Below, piece by piece: positions 62,321-64,000 of a DNA stretch of 64,000 bases. The position numbers and the translations under genes are program-made. Origin of the DNA: Sphingobacterium litopenaei (lineage in GTDB: Bacteria; Bacteroidota; Bacteroidia; Sphingobacteriales; Sphingobacteriaceae); assembly GCF_014692495.1 (NCBI RefSeq), contig NZ_JACOIJ010000015.1:1-64000 (forward strand). Direction: 5' to 3'. The notes beneath the pieces are model-generated. The model saw nothing but the letters and a program-made list of their open reading frames with translations. It did no database searches and had not been told where the DNA came from. Each line of letters starts with the position of its first letter. Position 1 is the first letter of the stretch.

Positions 62321-63049
62321 TTAATTAGAGTTGCTACTACCTTTGAACAGCCTTTTTACATTTTTTATAAATGTTCTTCCAATTGGAATTTTATGATCTA
62401 ATTTTTTTAATTTGATTATAGAAAGATTAAATTCCTCTACATAATTTAAATTGATCAGATAGCTTTTATGTACACGAATGAAATATGCTGGTAATTGATT
62501 AATTAATGAATCCATGCTTATATTCCCTTGTTTAGTATTCCCATCATTAAAAAAGAAAGAAATTGTTTTATCTTCAATAGAAGCATATACCATATTTTCA
62601 ACGTCTAATATAAAGTATGAACCATCTCTTTTACTAGTGGGTATAGATACTACTCTATTTAACCTTTCAGTATGATTATTCTTATATTCAAATTCTAATA
62701 AAGCTCTATCAATAGTTTTATTAAATATCTCTGGAGAAGTAATCTTTGGCAAATAGCCAGACTGAATTAAAGAAGTCTCGTAAGCAAAATGATTATGATT
62801 GGAACAAACAATTACAATGGGTTTCACCTTAAGAGCATTCACGAGTTCCACACCATTTAATCCTGGCATATCAATATCTAAAAATAAGATATCTACAGAC
62901 TCTTTAAGAAGTCTATCTAATGCTTGTATAGGATCATTTTCAATCCATACACACACCAGTTCTGGCCTATCATTAACAAACAATTCTATAAACCTCATTT
63001 CAATTGGATTATCATCCACAAAAGCTACTGTATATTTTTTCTCAATCAT
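62321..63049 (-). CDS. LytTR-family response regulator
   Basis: The 242-residue protein has a receiver domain (acidic pair Asp12-Asp13, phosphoacceptor Asp58 in DILFLDIDMPGLNGVEL, lysine in GYLPKITSPE). A LytTR DNA-binding domain follows (DVENMVYASIEDKTISFFFN, AYFIRVHKSYLINLNYVEEF). It should act with the kinase encoded just upstream, whose gene overlaps it by 8 bp. Confidence 0.92.
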   Translation of the reverse strand: MIEKKYTVAFVDDNPIEMRFIELFVNDRPELVCVWIENDPIQALDRLLKESVDILFLDIDMPGLNGVELVNALKVKPIVIVCSNHNHFAYETSLIQSGYLPKITSPEIFNKTIDRALLEFEYKNNHTERLNRVVSIPTSKRDGSYFILDVENMVYASIEDKTISFFFNDGNTKQGNISMDSLINQLPAYFIRVHKSYLINLNYVEEFNLSIIKLKKLDHKIPIGRTFIKNVKRLFKGSSNSN

Positions 63050-64000
63050 TATTTTTTATTTTAATGTCAATTGAAAATATATTTTCCTCTTCTTTAAATA
63101 CTACATTATAGTTTTTATTATATCGGAATATGCGTTTCTTGATTGCATATAATCCGAATTTAGTACTTGGCTTCTTTATTCTTTCGCGTGGATGAAATAT
63201 GTTTGAGACACATATCTGTATTACATCAGGGTGATGTTGCACTTTGATATGGAAAGGTTCATCTTCACTCCAATCAGTATATTTATTTGCATTTTCTATA
63301 GCACTTAATACTAGCAATGAAGGTATTTTAATTGTACTACTAAATTGTCTATCTTGAAAAACTTTCACTTTTGAATCACCATAATTCCATTTTAAAATAT
63401 TAAGAAAATTTTCAACCTGCTTCCATTCTTCTTGCAATGCTATCAATTGATCATTTTTATCGTCCTTATACAATATAAAAGCGATTATATCGGTTAATTT
63501 AATCAAGATTTGAAGTACAGCAGGCCCCTGACCAAAAATAGATTTGCAAAGAGCTGAAGTAAAAATACTCTTGAAAAAATGAGGATTCACTCGAGATAAC
63601 ATAATCCGGTATTCCAAATCATCAATAACGCTTTTATCATGAAATCTCCTTTTTCTAAAAAACTTATATGAAGAAACAGACAATGAAATTAATGAGACAG
63701 TGACACAACTCCTTGAAATATTCTTGTTGAATTGGATATTATCCGGCGCTACTTCATAGGAAAATAATATTATATTATATTCCGGAAGTTTACGATATAT
63801 TATGTGATACAGTAAATCAGTAATATTATAAAATAGCAGCAATAATATAAATAAACATATAACTTTTACTCCTCTTGAGCCTGTTATGATACCATAAATT
63901 AGTTCTTCATTGATTATAAAATAAACTATAGTAATAATACTAACAATAAGCACATTATAAATATTAATGGCTAACTGATATATCAATAAATTAAAAAATA
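63042..64000 (-). CDS. LytS-like sensor histidine kinase (5' end outside the window)
   Basis: At least 314 residues are encoded. The reading frame is still open at the window edge, so the true start may be beyond it; the TTG at 63986 is not a confident start. N-terminal membrane helices (IYNVLIVSIITIVYFIINEE, VICLFILLLLFYNITDLLYH) are followed by the HisKA_6-type LSRVNPHFFKSIFTSALC with His136. The N-box SAIENANKYTDW and a short FGLYAIKKRIF near the end follow. The G-box is weaker than in typical LytS proteins. Confidence 0.85.
   Translation of the reverse strand, partial: FFNLLIYQLAINIYNVLIVSIITIVYFIINEELIYGIITGSRGVKVICLFILLLLFYNITDLLYHIIYRKLPEYNIILFSYEVAPDNIQFNKNISRSCVTVSLISLSVSSYKFFRKRRFHDKSVIDDLEYRIMLSRVNPHFFKSIFTSALCKSIFGQGPAVLQILIKLTDIIAFILYKDDKNDQLIALQEEWKQVENFLNILKWNYGDSKVKVFQDRQFSSTIKIPSLLVLSAIENANKYTDWSEDEPFHIKVQHHPDVIQICVSNIFHPRERIKKPSTKFGLYAIKKRIFRYNKNYNVVFKEEENIFSIDIKIKNND

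Overview
The window looks like a chromosomal segment of a Sphingobacteriaceae-type Bacteroidota (Sphingobacterium or Pedobacter-like). The base composition is AT-rich. Promoter-like sites match the Bacteroidota -7 box TAnnTTTG. There is a SusC/SusD pair driven by an ECF sigma/FecR pair, plus RteC-like, LytTR and BACON proteins. No rRNA, tRNA or CRISPR array was seen.

Layout. (1) 1-2160 is scarred accessory DNA: the 3' end of an IS200/IS605 tnpB with its right-end hairpin, a DUF2490 gene, and an orphan AbiEi antitoxin whose AbiEii toxin is cut off by an ISL3-type transposase remnant. A frameshifted scrap duplicating the 3' end of the phosphodiester glycosidase gene at 5147 follows. (2) 2162-4507 holds peroxide defence: a glutathione peroxidase homologue and an ohrR-ohr-nitroreductase operon. 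(3) 5147-17097 is one minus-strand locus: ECF sigma, FecR, SusC, SusD, a periplasmic sugar isomerase, a BACON/beta-helix lipoprotein, a YdcF-like protein and an NAGPA-type phosphodiester glycosidase. It resembles a polysaccharide utilization locus without ordinary glycoside hydrolases. (4) 17744-21720 holds a lone receiver protein, an AraC regulator and several decayed insertion sequences (IS3, IS4/DUF4372, IS66).

(5) 21890-29215 is the most interesting region: three small secreted pilin-like proteins, a PapD-like chaperone, a two-domain protein ending in a pilin-like domain, and a 943-residue usher-like outer-membrane protein. Together they read as a chaperone-usher-type fimbrial system, which is not the pilus type usually described for Bacteroidota (FimA/Mfa1 type V pili). 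Each pilin gene is followed by its own terminator-like hairpin, while the assembly genes overlap or nearly touch.

(6) 29554-54316 is a long minus-strand exopolysaccharide/O-antigen operon of the Wzx/Wzy type. Nucleotide-sugar genes come first (UDP-HexNAcA dehydrogenase, manC, fcl, gmd, rfbBCDA, ugd). Then follow flippase, pyruvyl transferase, glycosyltransferases, polymerase, a secreted glycosidase-like protein, an acyltransferase, and a lipid-carrier initiating transferase with its SDR partner. It ends with a WxcM-like cupin, Wza and a Wzc-type tyrosine kinase. (7) 54474-64000 holds housekeeping genes: a TagD-like nucleotidyltransferase, a DEDDh exonuclease, rarA, a TPR protein and a tail-specific protease. 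An RteC-like protein and a LytTR two-component pair complete it, with the kinase running off the window end.

All identifications come from reading motifs in the sequence; no database search was run.
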